From Streptomyces sp. NBC_01717 (GTDB lineage Bacteria; Actinomycetota; Actinomycetes; Streptomycetales; Streptomycetaceae): a stretch of 64,000 bases of DNA. The position numbers were made by a program, and so were the translations under genes. Positions 29,633 through 37,802 of the stretch are shown here, one piece after another. The notes under the pieces are model-generated. The model did no database searches and had not been told where the DNA came from. It worked only from the letters and a program-made list of their open reading frames with translations. Position 1 is the first letter of the stretch. Every line of letters begins with the position of its first letter. The DNA lies in contig NZ_CP109178.1 in assembly GCF_036248255.1 (NCBI RefSeq), positions 4,836,001 to 4,900,000 on the forward strand, given 5' to 3'.

Positions 29633-30540
29633 CCACCATCGAGATCGACCACACCTCGCGCTGGTTCGGCAATGTGGTCGCCGTCAACGACGTCAGCATG
29701 ACCGTGGGCCCCGGCGTGACCGGGCTGCTCGGCCCCAACGGCGCGGGGAAGTCCACGCTGATCAACATGATGGCCGGGTTCCTTGCTCCGTCGACGGGCA
29801 AGGTCACGCTCGACGGCGCGCTGATCTGGCGCAACGAGGCGGTGTACCGGCAGATCGGGATCGTGCCGGAGCGGGAGGGGATGTACGACTTCCTCACCGG
29901 CCGCGAATTCGTCGTCGCCAATGCGGAACTGCACGGACTCGGTGATGCGGCGGCGCGCAAGGCGCTGGCCACGGTCGAGATGGAGTACGCGCAGGACCGC
30001 AAGATCTCCACGTACAGCAAGGGCATGCGTCAACGCGTGAAGATGGCGTCCGCGCTGGTCCACGAGCCGTCGGTGCTGCTCCTCGACGAGCCGTTCAACG
30101 GGATGGACCCGAGGCAGCGGATGCAGCTGATGGAGCTGCTGCGGCGGATGGGCGCCGAGGGCCGTACGGTCCTGTTCTCCTCCCACATCCTCGAAGAGGT
30201 CGAGCAACTCGCCTCGCACATCGAGGTGATCGTGGCCGGACGGCATGCGGCGTCCGGCGACTTCCGGAAGATCCGCCGGCTGATGACGGATCGCCCGCAC
30301 CGCTATCTCGTACGGTCCAGCGACGACCGGGCACTCGCTGCCGCGCTCATCGCCGACCCGTCGACGGCCGGGATCGAAGTCGACCTGGGCGAACAGGCCC
30401 TGCGGATCCAGGCGGTCGACTTCGGACGATTCACCACGCTGCTCCCGAAGGTCGCGCGTGAACACGGCATCCGTCTGCTGACGGTCTCGCCGTCCGACGA
30501 GTCCCTCGAATCGGTCTTTTCCTATCTCGTAGCGGCCTGA
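29629..30540 (+). CDS. ABC transporter ATP-binding protein (second)
   Basis: 303 aa. Walker A is GPNGAGKST (about 37-45), signature YSKGMRQRVKMASAL, Walker B VLLLDEPFNGMDP. It is a paralogue of the first ATPase in the operon. The GTG start overlaps the preceding TGA (GTGA), indicating coupling. The stop is followed by a 12-bp duplication that contains a second in-frame stop. Confidence 0.88.
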   Translation: MTTIEIDHTSRWFGNVVAVNDVSMTVGPGVTGLLGPNGAGKSTLINMMAGFLAPSTGKVTLDGALIWRNEAVYRQIGIVPEREGMYDFLTGREFVVANAELHGLGDAAARKALATVEMEYAQDRKISTYSKGMRQRVKMASALVHEPSVLLLDEPFNGMDPRQRMQLMELLRRMGAEGRTVLFSSHILEEVEQLASHIEVIVAGRHAASGDFRKIRRLMTDRPHRYLVRSSDDRALAAALIADPSTAGIEVDLGEQALRIQAVDFGRFTTLLPKVAREHGIRLLTVSPSDESLESVFSYLVAA

Positions 30541-30552
30541 GTAGCGGCCTGA
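30529..30552 (+). repeat. 12-bp perfect tandem duplication at the end of the second ATPase gene
   Basis: GTAGCGGCCTGA occurs twice head to tail (30529-30540 and 30541-30552). The first copy encodes the last residues Val-Ala-Ala and the stop; the second repeats them in frame. It looks like a recent slippage duplication with no effect on the protein. Confidence 0.9.
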
Positions 30553-30570
30553 AAGGAGCTGTGAAGCGTC

Positions 30571-31290
30571 ATGTACAACCCCACAGTCGCCCGGCTCACC
30601 TACCGGGCCCTGCTCGGGCGGCGCCGGGCCGCGATCCTCTTCGTCCTGCCCGCGCTGCTGATCGCCATCGCCGTGGCGGTACGGATGTTCGCCGGGGCCG
30701 ATGACCAGGTCGCCGCCAATGTGCTGGGCGGTTTCGCCATCGCCACGATGGTGCCGCTGATCGGTGTGATCGCCGGTACGGGGGCCATCGGCCCGGAGAT
30801 CGACGACGGATCGATCGTCTATCTGCTGGCCAAGCCGGTGAAGCGGCCGACGATCATCTTCACCAAGCTGATCGTTGCGATCGCCGTGACCATGGTCTTC
30901 TCCGCCCTGCCGACATTCGTCGCGGGTCTGATCCTCAATGGCAACGGCCAGCAGATCGCGGTGGCGTACACGATCGCGGCGCTGGTCGCCTCGATCGCGT
31001 ACAGCGCGCTGTTCCTGCTGCTCGGCACGGTCAGCAGGCACGCAGTGGTCCTCGGTCTGGTCTACGCGCTGGTCTGGGAGGCCCTCTTCGGCAGCTTCGT
31101 GCCCGGGGCGCGCACGCTCAGCGTGCAGCAGTGGTCGCTCGCGCTTGCCGAGAAGGTCGGCGGGGAAGGCGCGATCACCTCCGAGGTCGGACTGCCGCTC
31201 GCGACGGTTCTGCTGGTGGCAGTCACGGTGCTCGCCACCTGGTACGCGGGCCAGAAGCTGCGCACGCTGAAGCTCGCCGGCGAGGAGTGA
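30571..31290 (+). CDS. ABC-2 type permease (second)
   Basis: 239 aa, six membrane helices, starting MYNPTVARLTYRALLGRRR with a basic cytosolic edge. AAGGAG stands 8 nt before the ATG. It pairs with the second ATPase; the operon thus encodes two full or one mixed four-part exporter. A strong terminator follows. Confidence 0.82.
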   Translation: MYNPTVARLTYRALLGRRRAAILFVLPALLIAIAVAVRMFAGADDQVAANVLGGFAIATMVPLIGVIAGTGAIGPEIDDGSIVYLLAKPVKRPTIIFTKLIVAIAVTMVFSALPTFVAGLILNGNGQQIAVAYTIAALVASIAYSALFLLLGTVSRHAVVLGLVYALVWEALFGSFVPGARTLSVQQWSLALAEKVGGEGAITSEVGLPLATVLLVAVTVLATWYAGQKLRTLKLAGEE

Positions 31291-31323
31291 GCGGGAGCCC
31301 ATCGCAATCTCTTCGCACCTCGT

Positions 31324-31362
31324 ATGCGGCAACCCCCGTCCACTGGGCGGGGGTTGCCGCAT
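31324..31362 (+). terminator. Terminator of the double ABC operon
   Basis: A perfect 15-bp stem (ATGCGGCAACCCCCG and complement) with a 9-nt loop, 34 bp after the last stop. Confidence 0.9.
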
Positions 31363-31594
31363 GAGCGGACAGTCGTACGCGTAACTGTCCGTTTATCGGC
31401 TCGTTGTTCAGGGTGCGTGGAGGCAACTGGAATCCGTGGCGTCGTAGCGTTCGTGAAATCGGGGATTGCCGATGCCGGTGAGGGAACACCCGCCGGGTCG
31501 GTCATTGGGTGAGTGGCAACCGTGAGCGTCCTCCGCCTCTGAAGCCCGGGGACAGGGCTGTCCATCGTCGGTTTCACCATCGGAAGGCATGTCC

Positions 31595-32299
31595 ATGCCC
31601 ACGGAAGTCGCCCTGCTCGAATCGCGCGCGCTGCGCGTCGAGCAGATGGGGCGCGTCGACGTCCTCGACAAGGTCAAGAGTCTTGTCATGCTCCCGGACG
31701 GAATTCACGTCCGCACAGAGGACGTGGCTCGTTACTTCGAAGTATCCACAACCGCCGTCAGAAGGCTCACCGACCGGCATCAGGGCGAGCTCGCGGAGAA
31801 CGGCATGCGGGTGCTGCGCGGCGCTGATCTGCGCTCCTTCCATAGCGACATCCTGTCGCTATGGGAGAGGGAGGGGAGGGAAAAGCCGGAAAGTTATCCA
31901 CAGGCAGCCACTCAGATCCGGCTGTACACCCGCAGGACCGTGCTCAATGTCGCGATGCTTCTTCGCGACAGCGACATCGCGCGATGCGTCCGTACATACC
32001 TGCTCGACGCCGAGCAGGACCTGCGTGCGGGGTACGCCTCGCTCGAACATCGCGTCACCAGGGTCGAGAGTTGCCTCGCCGGAGTCGGCAGCGCTCTCCA
32101 GGAGCTCGGGCCGGTCCTCAACCGGATGTCGCACCGGCTCGACAGCCTCGACCGTCGGCTGGACGCCACGCATCAGGTCGTCGGCGCCATGAGCGTACGG
32201 CTGGGCCACATGTCCGAGGACATCGTCCGCATCGATGGCCGGATGGATGATCTCGCCCGCAACCTGAAGGATCTGAGCCGCCGCAACAGGCAGCGTTGA
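31595..32299 (+). CDS. Antirepressor-like HTH protein with coiled-coil tail
   Basis: 234 aa. An HTH is visible at about residues 40-62 (TEDVARYFEVSTTAVRRLTDRH). The middle part, RRTVLNVAMLLRDSDIARCVRTYLLD when read in two blocks, resembles segments of phage antirepressor/Rha-type proteins. Residues about 145-230 form long heptads (LDSLDRRLDATHQVVGAM and neighbours), a likely coiled coil. It is probably a DNA-binding oligomer, but I cannot name its role. ATG 31595 is chosen because GGAAGG lies 7 nt upstream; 31589 is too close. A perfect DnaA box lies inside the gene. Confidence 0.7.
   Translation: MPTEVALLESRALRVEQMGRVDVLDKVKSLVMLPDGIHVRTEDVARYFEVSTTAVRRLTDRHQGELAENGMRVLRGADLRSFHSDILSLWEREGREKPESYPQAATQIRLYTRRTVLNVAMLLRDSDIARCVRTYLLDAEQDLRAGYASLEHRVTRVESCLAGVGSALQELGPVLNRMSHRLDSLDRRLDATHQVVGAMSVRLGHMSEDIVRIDGRMDDLARNLKDLSRRNRQR
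31894..31902 (+). promoter_or_regulatory. DnaA box inside the HTH/coiled-coil gene
   Basis: TTATCCACA, perfect; a one-mismatch copy GTATCCACA lies at 31742. Confidence 0.45.
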
Positions 32300-32313
32300 T
32301 CCGACTGCTGATC

Positions 32314-32360
32314 GCGGACTTTCGGTACCACCCGGAAAATGGGTGGCACCGAAAGTCCGC
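32314..32360 (+). terminator. Terminator after the HTH/coiled-coil gene
   Basis: A 20-bp stem with a single A/C mismatch and a 7-nt A-rich loop (32314-32333 with 32341-32360), 14 bp past the stop. Confidence 0.88.
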
Positions 32361-32428
32361 CCCAGGCACAGTTGTTGGTGCGGCACAGGCCGACAGCGAA
32401 TTCCACAGACCGGGAGAGGAGCGCGACG

Positions 32429-32491
32429 ATGACCGAGAGTCCGAGTCCGTCGAATTCCCATCGGGGCGGCCCGGAGCAGGCGCCGGAGTAA
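32429..32491 (+). CDS. Possible 20-aa small ORF upstream of tRNA-Ser
   Basis: ATG 32429 to TAA 32491, encoding MTESPSPSNSHRGGPEQAPE. A strong GGGAGAGGAG ribosome site lies 8 nt upstream. Composition is polar, with no membrane or known motif. It lies between a terminator and tRNA-Ser(GCU). It could be a real small protein, a leader peptide or a chance ORF. Confidence 0.3.
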   Translation: MTESPSPSNSHRGGPEQAPE

Positions 32492-32571
32492 CCATCACCT
32501 CACTCCGCCGAGCCGCTCGCAGCGGGAAGCCCGGGGCGGCCCTTCTGCGCGCATCGCGCGGCCGCCCTCCC

Positions 32572-32658
<87 letters not shown>

Positions 32659-32698
32659 CACAGTTGGTCAGCCCGGTCGGAACAGGCAACTCATCTGC

Positions 32699-32739
32699 GC
32701 ATCTGTGCGCCGGTGCAACTGAGCAACCGGCGCAGATGC
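32699..32739. terminator. Bidirectional terminator between tRNA-Ser(GCU) and HAD gene
   Basis: GCATCTG...CGCCGGT pairs with ACCGGCGCAGATGC (14 bp with a 2-nt bulge, 11-nt loop). It ends exactly where the minus-strand HAD gene stops. Confidence 0.75.
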
Positions 32740-33537
32740 CTAGAGCAGCTGTTCCAGCACCACTGCGATGCCGTCGTCCTCGTTCGACGCGGTGATCTCG
32801 TGTGCCACGGCCTTCAGGTCGTCGTGCGCGTTGGCCATCGCCACACTGTGCCGCGCCCAGGCGAACATCGGGATGTCGTTCGGCATGTCACCGAAGGCGA
32901 GCGTGTCCGCCGCCTTCACGCCCAGTCGGCGCGCTGCCAGCGAGAGCCCGGTCGCCTTGCTCAGCCCCAGCGGCAGGATCTCCACCACGCCGGGTCCTGC
33001 CATGACCACGTCGACCAGGCTGCCGACGGCTCCGCGCGCGGCTTTCGCCAGCGCGTCGTCGTCGAGTGCCGGATGCTGGATGTAGACCTTGTTCAGCGGC
33101 GCGGACCACATCTCGGTCGCGTCCTCCACGAAGACGGCCGGAAGCGGCCCCTCCTGCACCCGGTAGCCGGGGCCGACCAGCACCTCGCCGTCGAGTCCGT
33201 CGCGGCTCGCCGCCAGCGCCAGCGGGCCGACCTCCGCCTCGATCTTGGACAGCGCGAGACCGGCGAGCTGCCGGTCCAGCGTCAGCGAGGTCAGCAGCTT
33301 GTGCTCGCCCGCGTGGTAGACCTGCGCGCCCTGACCGCAGACCGCGATGCCGTTGTAGCCCAGGTCGTCCAGGATGTGGCGGGTCCACGGGACGGCCCGT
33401 CCGGTGACGATGATGTGCGCGGCACCGGCCGCCGTCACGGCGGCCAGTGCCGCGCGGGTGCGCTCGGAGACCGTGTCGTCGTTACGCAGCAGCGTGCCGT
33501 CGAGGTCGGTCGCGACGAGCTTGTAGGGGAAGGTCAC
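32740..33537 (-). CDS. HAD-superfamily (Cof-type) phosphatase
   Basis: 265 aa. Motif I is [12 protein letters not shown] (about 8-19) and motif [15 protein letters not shown]. It is related to the protein at 20563-21429. GTG 33537 overlaps the stop of serS by four bases (GTGA), so it is coupled to serS; this serS-HAD pair is common in Streptomyces. The substrate is unknown. Confidence 0.87.
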   Translation of the reverse strand: MTFPYKLVATDLDGTLLRNDDTVSERTRAALAAVTAAGAAHIIVTGRAVPWTRHILDDLGYNGIAVCGQGAQVYHAGEHKLLTSLTLDRQLAGLALSKIEAEVGPLALAASRDGLDGEVLVGPGYRVQEGPLPAVFVEDATEMWSAPLNKVYIQHPALDDDALAKAARGAVGSLVDVVMAGPGVVEILPLGLSKATGLSLAARRLGVKAADTLAFGDMPNDIPMFAWARHSVAMANAHDDLKAVAHEITASNEDDGIAVVLEQLL

Positions 33538-34811
33538 TTGGCGACCGGCTCCAGAACCTCACGCCCGCCCAGGTACGGACGGAGCACCTCGGGCACCCGC
33601 ACCGAACCATCGGCCAGCTGGTGGTTCTCCAAGATCGCCACAATGGTGCGCGGTACGGCGCAGAGCGTGCCGTTCAGGGTGGCGAGCGGCTGAACCTTCT
33701 TGCCCTCGCGCATCCGGACGGAGAGGCGACGCGCCTGGAAACCGTCGCAGTTCGACGCTGACGTCAGCTCGCGGTACTTGCCCTGGGTCGGGATCCACGC
33801 CTCGCAGTCGAACTTCCGGGAGGCCGAGGACCCCAGGTCGCCGGTGGCCACATCGATCACCTGGAACGGCAGCTCAAGACCGGTGAGCCACTGCTTCTCC
33901 CAGTCGAGGAGACGCCGGTGCTCGGCCTCGGCGTCCGCCGGGTCGACGTACGAGAACATCTCGACCTTGTCGAACTGGTGGACCCGGAAGATGCCTCGGG
34001 TGTCCTTGCCGTACGTACCGGCCTCACGGCGGAAGCACGGCGAAAAGCCGGCGTATCGCAGCGGCAGCTTGTCCGCGTCGATGATCTCGTCCATGTGGTA
34101 CGCGGCGAGCGGGACCTCGGAGGTGCCGACCAGGTAGTAGTCGTCCTTCTCCAGGTGGTACACGTTCTCCGCGGCCTGGCCGAGGAAGCCGGTGCCCTCC
34201 ATGGCGCGCGGGCGAACCAGCGCCGGCGTCAGCATCGGGATGAATCCGGCCTCGGTGGCCTGCGCGATCGCAGCGTTGACCAGGGCGAGCTCGAGCAGCG
34301 CACCGACACCCGTCAGGTAGTAGAAGCGCGAGCCGGAAACCTTGGCGCCGCGCTCCACGTCGATGGCGCCGAGTGCCTCGCCGAGTTCCAGGTGATCCTT
34401 GGGTTCGAAGCCCTCGGCGCCGAAGTCGCGGATGGTGCCGTGCGTCTCGAGAACGACGAAGTCCTCCTCGCCCCCGACCGGCACGTCCTCGTGGACGATG
34501 TTGCCGAGCTGCAGCAGCAGGCTCTTGGCCTCCGCGTCCGCCTCGTCCTGTTCCGCGTCGGCGGCCTTGACGTCGGCCTTCAGCTGCTCGGCCTTCTTGA
34601 GCAGCTCGGTGCGCTCCTCGGGCGAAGCCTTGGGGATGAGCTTGCCGAGCGCTTTCTGCTCGGAGCGGAGTTCGTCGAAGCGGACACCGGACGACCTGCG
34701 CCGCTCGTCGGCGGAGAGAAGAGCGTCGACGAGCGCGACGTCCTCTCCACGGGCGCGCTGGGAGGCGCGAACACGGTCGGGGTCCTCACGGAGCAGGCGA
34801 AGGTCAATCAC
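33534..34811 (-). CDS. serS: Serine--tRNA ligase
   Basis: 425 aa, normal length. The N-terminal two-helix coiled coil (about 30-105) contacts the long variable arm of tRNA-Ser. Class II motif 2 is [20 protein letters not shown] and motif 3 begins [15 protein letters not shown]. Start is GTG 34811. It lies next to tRNA-Ser(GCU) but on the opposite strand. Upstream is the long DnaA-box intergenic region, from which it must be transcribed. Confidence 0.97.
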   Translation of the reverse strand: MIDLRLLREDPDRVRASQRARGEDVALVDALLSADERRRSSGVRFDELRSEQKALGKLIPKASPEERTELLKKAEQLKADVKAADAEQDEADAEAKSLLLQLGNIVHEDVPVGGEEDFVVLETHGTIRDFGAEGFEPKDHLELGEALGAIDVERGAKVSGSRFYYLTGVGALLELALVNAAIAQATEAGFIPMLTPALVRPRAMEGTGFLGQAAENVYHLEKDDYYLVGTSEVPLAAYHMDEIIDADKLPLRYAGFSPCFRREAGTYGKDTRGIFRVHQFDKVEMFSYVDPADAEAEHRRLLDWEKQWLTGLELPFQVIDVATGDLGSSASRKFDCEAWIPTQGKYRELTSASNCDGFQARRLSVRMREGKKVQPLATLNGTLCAVPRTIVAILENHQLADGSVRVPEVLRPYLGGREVLEPVAK

Positions 34812-35454
34812 GCGTCCAGGCTACCGGTGTGCGCTTCCATAGCTCGAACCGATATTGCCGAGCGTGTCACTTTGCCCGAATTGCCGGAATTGGCAATGCT
34901 GGGGAACGCTCGATGTCGTAGGTGATCTTGGCCGTCAAATAAAGAGCTCCTATTCCCCTAAATGGGGTATTAAGGGGCTTCCGTTCTTGACGTACCAACC
35001 TTGCGTGGGGCGGGAGTTGGAGGTCTTGTCCACAGGGGGCGGTGACCCTCCGAAGTTATCCACAGGCTGTGAAGAAGATCTGTGGACACAGGAAGAGATC
35101 ATTCCGAAAGCCACATGAAGGCTCATGGATTCCCTGTTCAAACTCGCTTCACACACTCATTCGGGTGGGAATTCCTCGTCCTAAAGAGTTGATCAATGGA
35201 ATTGAGGTGACACAGGCCGACCTGCGGCTCTGTGGAGGGGTGTGGGGTGACTGGAGCGATTTGTCGACCATGTCGTATTGAGGTGTCGACTTGTCCCCAG
35301 GTCGAGAACCAGCCCTGTGGATAACTCTGTGGGTTATGAAAATCGGGTGATAGCACCGGTGATGGGCACACGCCACCGCGGCACGGGGAGTAGCCCCGGC
35401 CCTCGATCTCCGCCCTCGGGCCCGCCCGTCAACCGCGGCCCCTGGTCCCGACCG
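34812..35454. other. 643-bp AT-richer intergenic region between serS and pheA
   Basis: It lies upstream of serS and downstream of pheA, both on the minus strand. No ORF here has Streptomyces codon bias. It is markedly AT-richer than the rest of the window between about 34840 and 35350 and holds a DnaA-box cluster. It is much longer than needed for a serS promoter, which suggests a function of its own. Confidence 0.7.
35026..35324. promoter_or_regulatory. DnaA-box cluster B
   Basis: Boxes: TTGTCCACA 35026 (+, perfect), TTATCCACA 35056 (+, perfect), TGTGGACAC 35081 (-, one mismatch), TTGTCCCCA 35291 (+, one mismatch), TGTGGATAA 35316 (-, perfect). Boxes 2-3 and 4-5 form convergent pairs, each with exactly 16 bp between boxes. 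A high-affinity DnaA-box cluster called D78, which titrates DnaA and restrains initiation, is known near oriC in S. coelicolor on the cosmid I associate with this gene neighbourhood; this could be its counterpart. Confidence 0.8.
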
Positions 35455-36390
35455 TCAGGCCCGGCCGTCCTGATTCCGGGCCAGCCAGTCCGAGGCGTCC
35501 GTGAAGTCCGTGTCCGACGTCCCCGCACGCGGCGGCCGTACGTCCTCCGGCGTCACTCCGGCCCGCGGATACGAACCGAGGAACCGCACCTTCGGGCAGA
35601 TCCGCTTCAGCCCCATCAACGCCTCGCCGACCCTGCGGTCCGCGATGTGCCCCTCGGCGTCCACTGCGAAGCAGTAGTTCCCGATGCCTGCACCCGTCGG
35701 GCGCGACTGGATCAGCATCAGGTTCACCCCGCGCACCATGAACTCCTGGAGGAGTTCGAGCAGCGCACCGGGGTGGTCGTCGCCCAGCCAGATGACCACC
35801 GACGTCTTGTCCGCACCGGTCGGCGCCGCCGGCCGGGCCGGGCGGCCCACCAGGACGAAGCGAGTCTGCGCGTTCTCCGCGTCGTGGATCTCCGTCACCA
35901 GTGGTTCGAGACCGTACGTCGCCGCCGCGAACTCACCGGCGAAGGCGGCGTCGTACCGTCCCTCCTGCACCAGCCGCGCACCGTCCGCGTTGGACGCGGC
36001 CGACTCCCACACGGCCTCAGGCAGATGGGCCGCCATCCAGTTGCGTACCTGCGGCTGCGCGGCCGGGTGCGCGGTGACCGTCTTGACGTCGGACAGCTTG
36101 GTGCCGGGCCGCACGAGCAGCGCAAAGGTGATGGAGAGCAGCACCTCGCGGTAGATCATCAGCGGTTCGCCGGTCGTCAGCTCGTCGAGGGTCGCGGTGA
36201 TGCCACCCTCGACGGAGTTCTCGATCGGAACGAGTGCAGCCGCGGCAGCCCCGCTCCGTACCGCGTCCAGAGCCGCCGGTACGGAGACCATCGGGACAAG
36301 TTCCCGGGTGGCTGCTTCCGGGAGCGTACGGAGGGCGACCTCGGTGAAGGTGCCTTCGGGACCGAGATAGGCGTAGCGCGTGGCGGACAT
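35455..36390 (-). CDS. pheA: Prephenate dehydratase
   Basis: 311 aa. The catalytic prephenate dehydratase domain (about 1-185) has GPEGTFTEVAL, PIENSVEGGIT and the TRF motif in QTRFVLVG. A C-terminal ACT domain (about 200-275; HPGALLELL and the SRPT segment) should confer phenylalanine feedback inhibition. It is the monofunctional actinobacterial form without chorismate mutase. It lies 27 bp downstream of dtpA and may be transcribed with the copper operon. Confidence 0.96.
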   Translation of the reverse strand: MSATRYAYLGPEGTFTEVALRTLPEAATRELVPMVSVPAALDAVRSGAAAAALVPIENSVEGGITATLDELTTGEPLMIYREVLLSITFALLVRPGTKLSDVKTVTAHPAAQPQVRNWMAAHLPEAVWESAASNADGARLVQEGRYDAAFAGEFAAATYGLEPLVTEIHDAENAQTRFVLVGRPARPAAPTGADKTSVVIWLGDDHPGALLELLQEFMVRGVNLMLIQSRPTGAGIGNYCFAVDAEGHIADRRVGEALMGLKRICPKVRFLGSYPRAGVTPEDVRPPRAGTSDTDFTDASDWLARNQDGRA

Positions 36391-36417
36391 ACCGTCACCC
36401 TAATGCGCCGCGGTCGC

Positions 36418-37794
36418 TCACGACTCCAGCAGCCGCTGACCCACGTACTCGCCGTCCGCCGCGCCGCCCGGCACTGCGAACAGGCCGCTCGCCTCGTGCC
36501 GGATGAACGGCGACAGCGCGTCTCCCCGGTCGAGCTTGCGCTGTACCGGCACGAACCCCTTCAGCGGATCCGCCTGCCAGCAGATGAACAGCAGTCCGGC
36601 GTCCGGAGTACCGTCCGCCGCGATGCCGTCGTGGTACGAGAAGGGGCGCCGCAGCATCGCCGCGCCGCTGTTCCTCTCGGGGGAGGAGATCCGGGCGTGG
36701 GCGTTGTCCGGGATCAGCAGCTTGCCGTCGGGCCCCGCCTTGTCGAGGTCCATCTCGGTGGTCTCGGTGCCACCGCTCAGCGGTGCGCCGTCCGCCTTGC
36801 GCCGCCCTATGACCCGCTCCTGCCGGTCCAGCGGGAGCTTCTCCCAGTCGTCGAGCAGCATCCTGATCCGTCGCACGACTGCGTACGAGCCACCGGCCAG
36901 CCAGCCGTATTTCGCGTCGTCGCCCTCCGCCGTGTGCGACGGGACGAAGATGCGCCGGTCGAAGTCGCTCTCCGACGGCTTGGGGTTGGCGGTGCCGTCG
37001 ATCTGGCCCATCAGATTGCGGGCGGTCATCGGCTTGGCCGTGGCGCCGGGGGTGCGGTTGAAGCCGTTCATCTGCCAGCGCACCCGGGCCGTCGTGGTGG
37101 CTTCCTTCTGGATGGCGCGCAGTGCGTGGAAGGCGACGAGAGCGTCGTCGGCACCGATCTGCACCCAGAGATCGCCGCCGGAGCGCTTGGGGTCGAGCCG
37201 GTCGGAGGAGAACGGCGGCAGCGGGTCCAGCCCCGGCGGCCGATGGGCCACCAGGCCCGTGCGTTCGAAGAAGGTGTGCCCGAAGCCGAAGGTGACGGTC
37301 AGCGAGGACGGTCCGGCGTCCAGCGCGATCCCGGTGTCGTGCGTCGTGCCGTCCGCACTGCCGCCGGCGGTGGGTTCGCCGGCCATCAGCCGCTGGGCCA
37401 CGGTGGACCATCGGCGCATCAGGGCGGCGGCTTCCTTCCGTCCCGCGCCGGGTGCCAGATCGAACGCGACGAGATGGCCGCGCGCCTGAAGCGGAGTGGT
37501 GATCCCCGGTTGATGTTTCCCGTGAAACATCGTCCGGGCCGCGCCGATCGTCGTCAGCGCGGTCGGCTCGTCGGAGCGGGTCGCGGCATAACCCGTCGCG
37601 CCACCTGCCGCACCCAGCACCAGTCCGGCCGCACCGGCCGCGCCGACACCGCCGAGCAGTCGCCGCCGGGAGAGGTCCCCCGTTGCGGCCTCGGCTCCGG
37701 CGCCCGTGCCGAGCTTGCCGTTCGCGTCGCCCGTGCCGTTCTTGCTGCTGGAGCCGCGCTTGCCGTTCGCGCTGCTCATGCTGGTTCCGCTCAT
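36418..37794 (-). CDS. dtpA: Tat-exported dye-decolorising peroxidase DtpA (EfeB/DyP family)
   Basis: 458 aa. A polar N-terminus precedes the twin-arginine signal SRRRLLGG (42-49) and a hydrophobic Ala/Gly stretch. The DyP signature GxxDG is present as GQIDGTANP with its distal Asp, and PFSYHDGI carries a likely proximal-side histidine. In S. lividans, DtpA works with Sco and ECuC in extracytoplasmic copper trafficking that matures the GlxA oxidase and supports development. The same neighbours are upstream here. A parS-like sequence lies inside the gene (37514-37529). Confidence 0.92.
   Translation of the reverse strand: MSGTSMSSANGKRGSSSKNGTGDANGKLGTGAGAEAATGDLSRRRLLGGVGAAGAAGLVLGAAGGATGYAATRSDEPTALTTIGAARTMFHGKHQPGITTPLQARGHLVAFDLAPGAGRKEAAALMRRWSTVAQRLMAGEPTAGGSADGTTHDTGIALDAGPSSLTVTFGFGHTFFERTGLVAHRPPGLDPLPPFSSDRLDPKRSGGDLWVQIGADDALVAFHALRAIQKEATTTARVRWQMNGFNRTPGATAKPMTARNLMGQIDGTANPKPSESDFDRRIFVPSHTAEGDDAKYGWLAGGSYAVVRRIRMLLDDWEKLPLDRQERVIGRRKADGAPLSGGTETTEMDLDKAGPDGKLLIPDNAHARISSPERNSGAAMLRRPFSYHDGIAADGTPDAGLLFICWQADPLKGFVPVQRKLDRGDALSPFIRHEASGLFAVPGGAADGEYVGQRLLES
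37514..37529. promoter_or_regulatory. parS: parS-like site inside dtpA
   Basis: TGTTTCCCGTGAAACA matches the 16-bp parS consensus TGTTTCACGTGAAACA at 15 positions, with one central change. The flanks, including both terminal bases, match better than in the cydDC site. Confidence 0.72.
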
Positions 37795-37802
37795 GATCCC
37801 GC

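Noticed and set aside
29611..31362. 583-codon open frame on the minus strand
   Set aside because: Shadow of the second ABC ATPase and permease; it also runs through the terminator.
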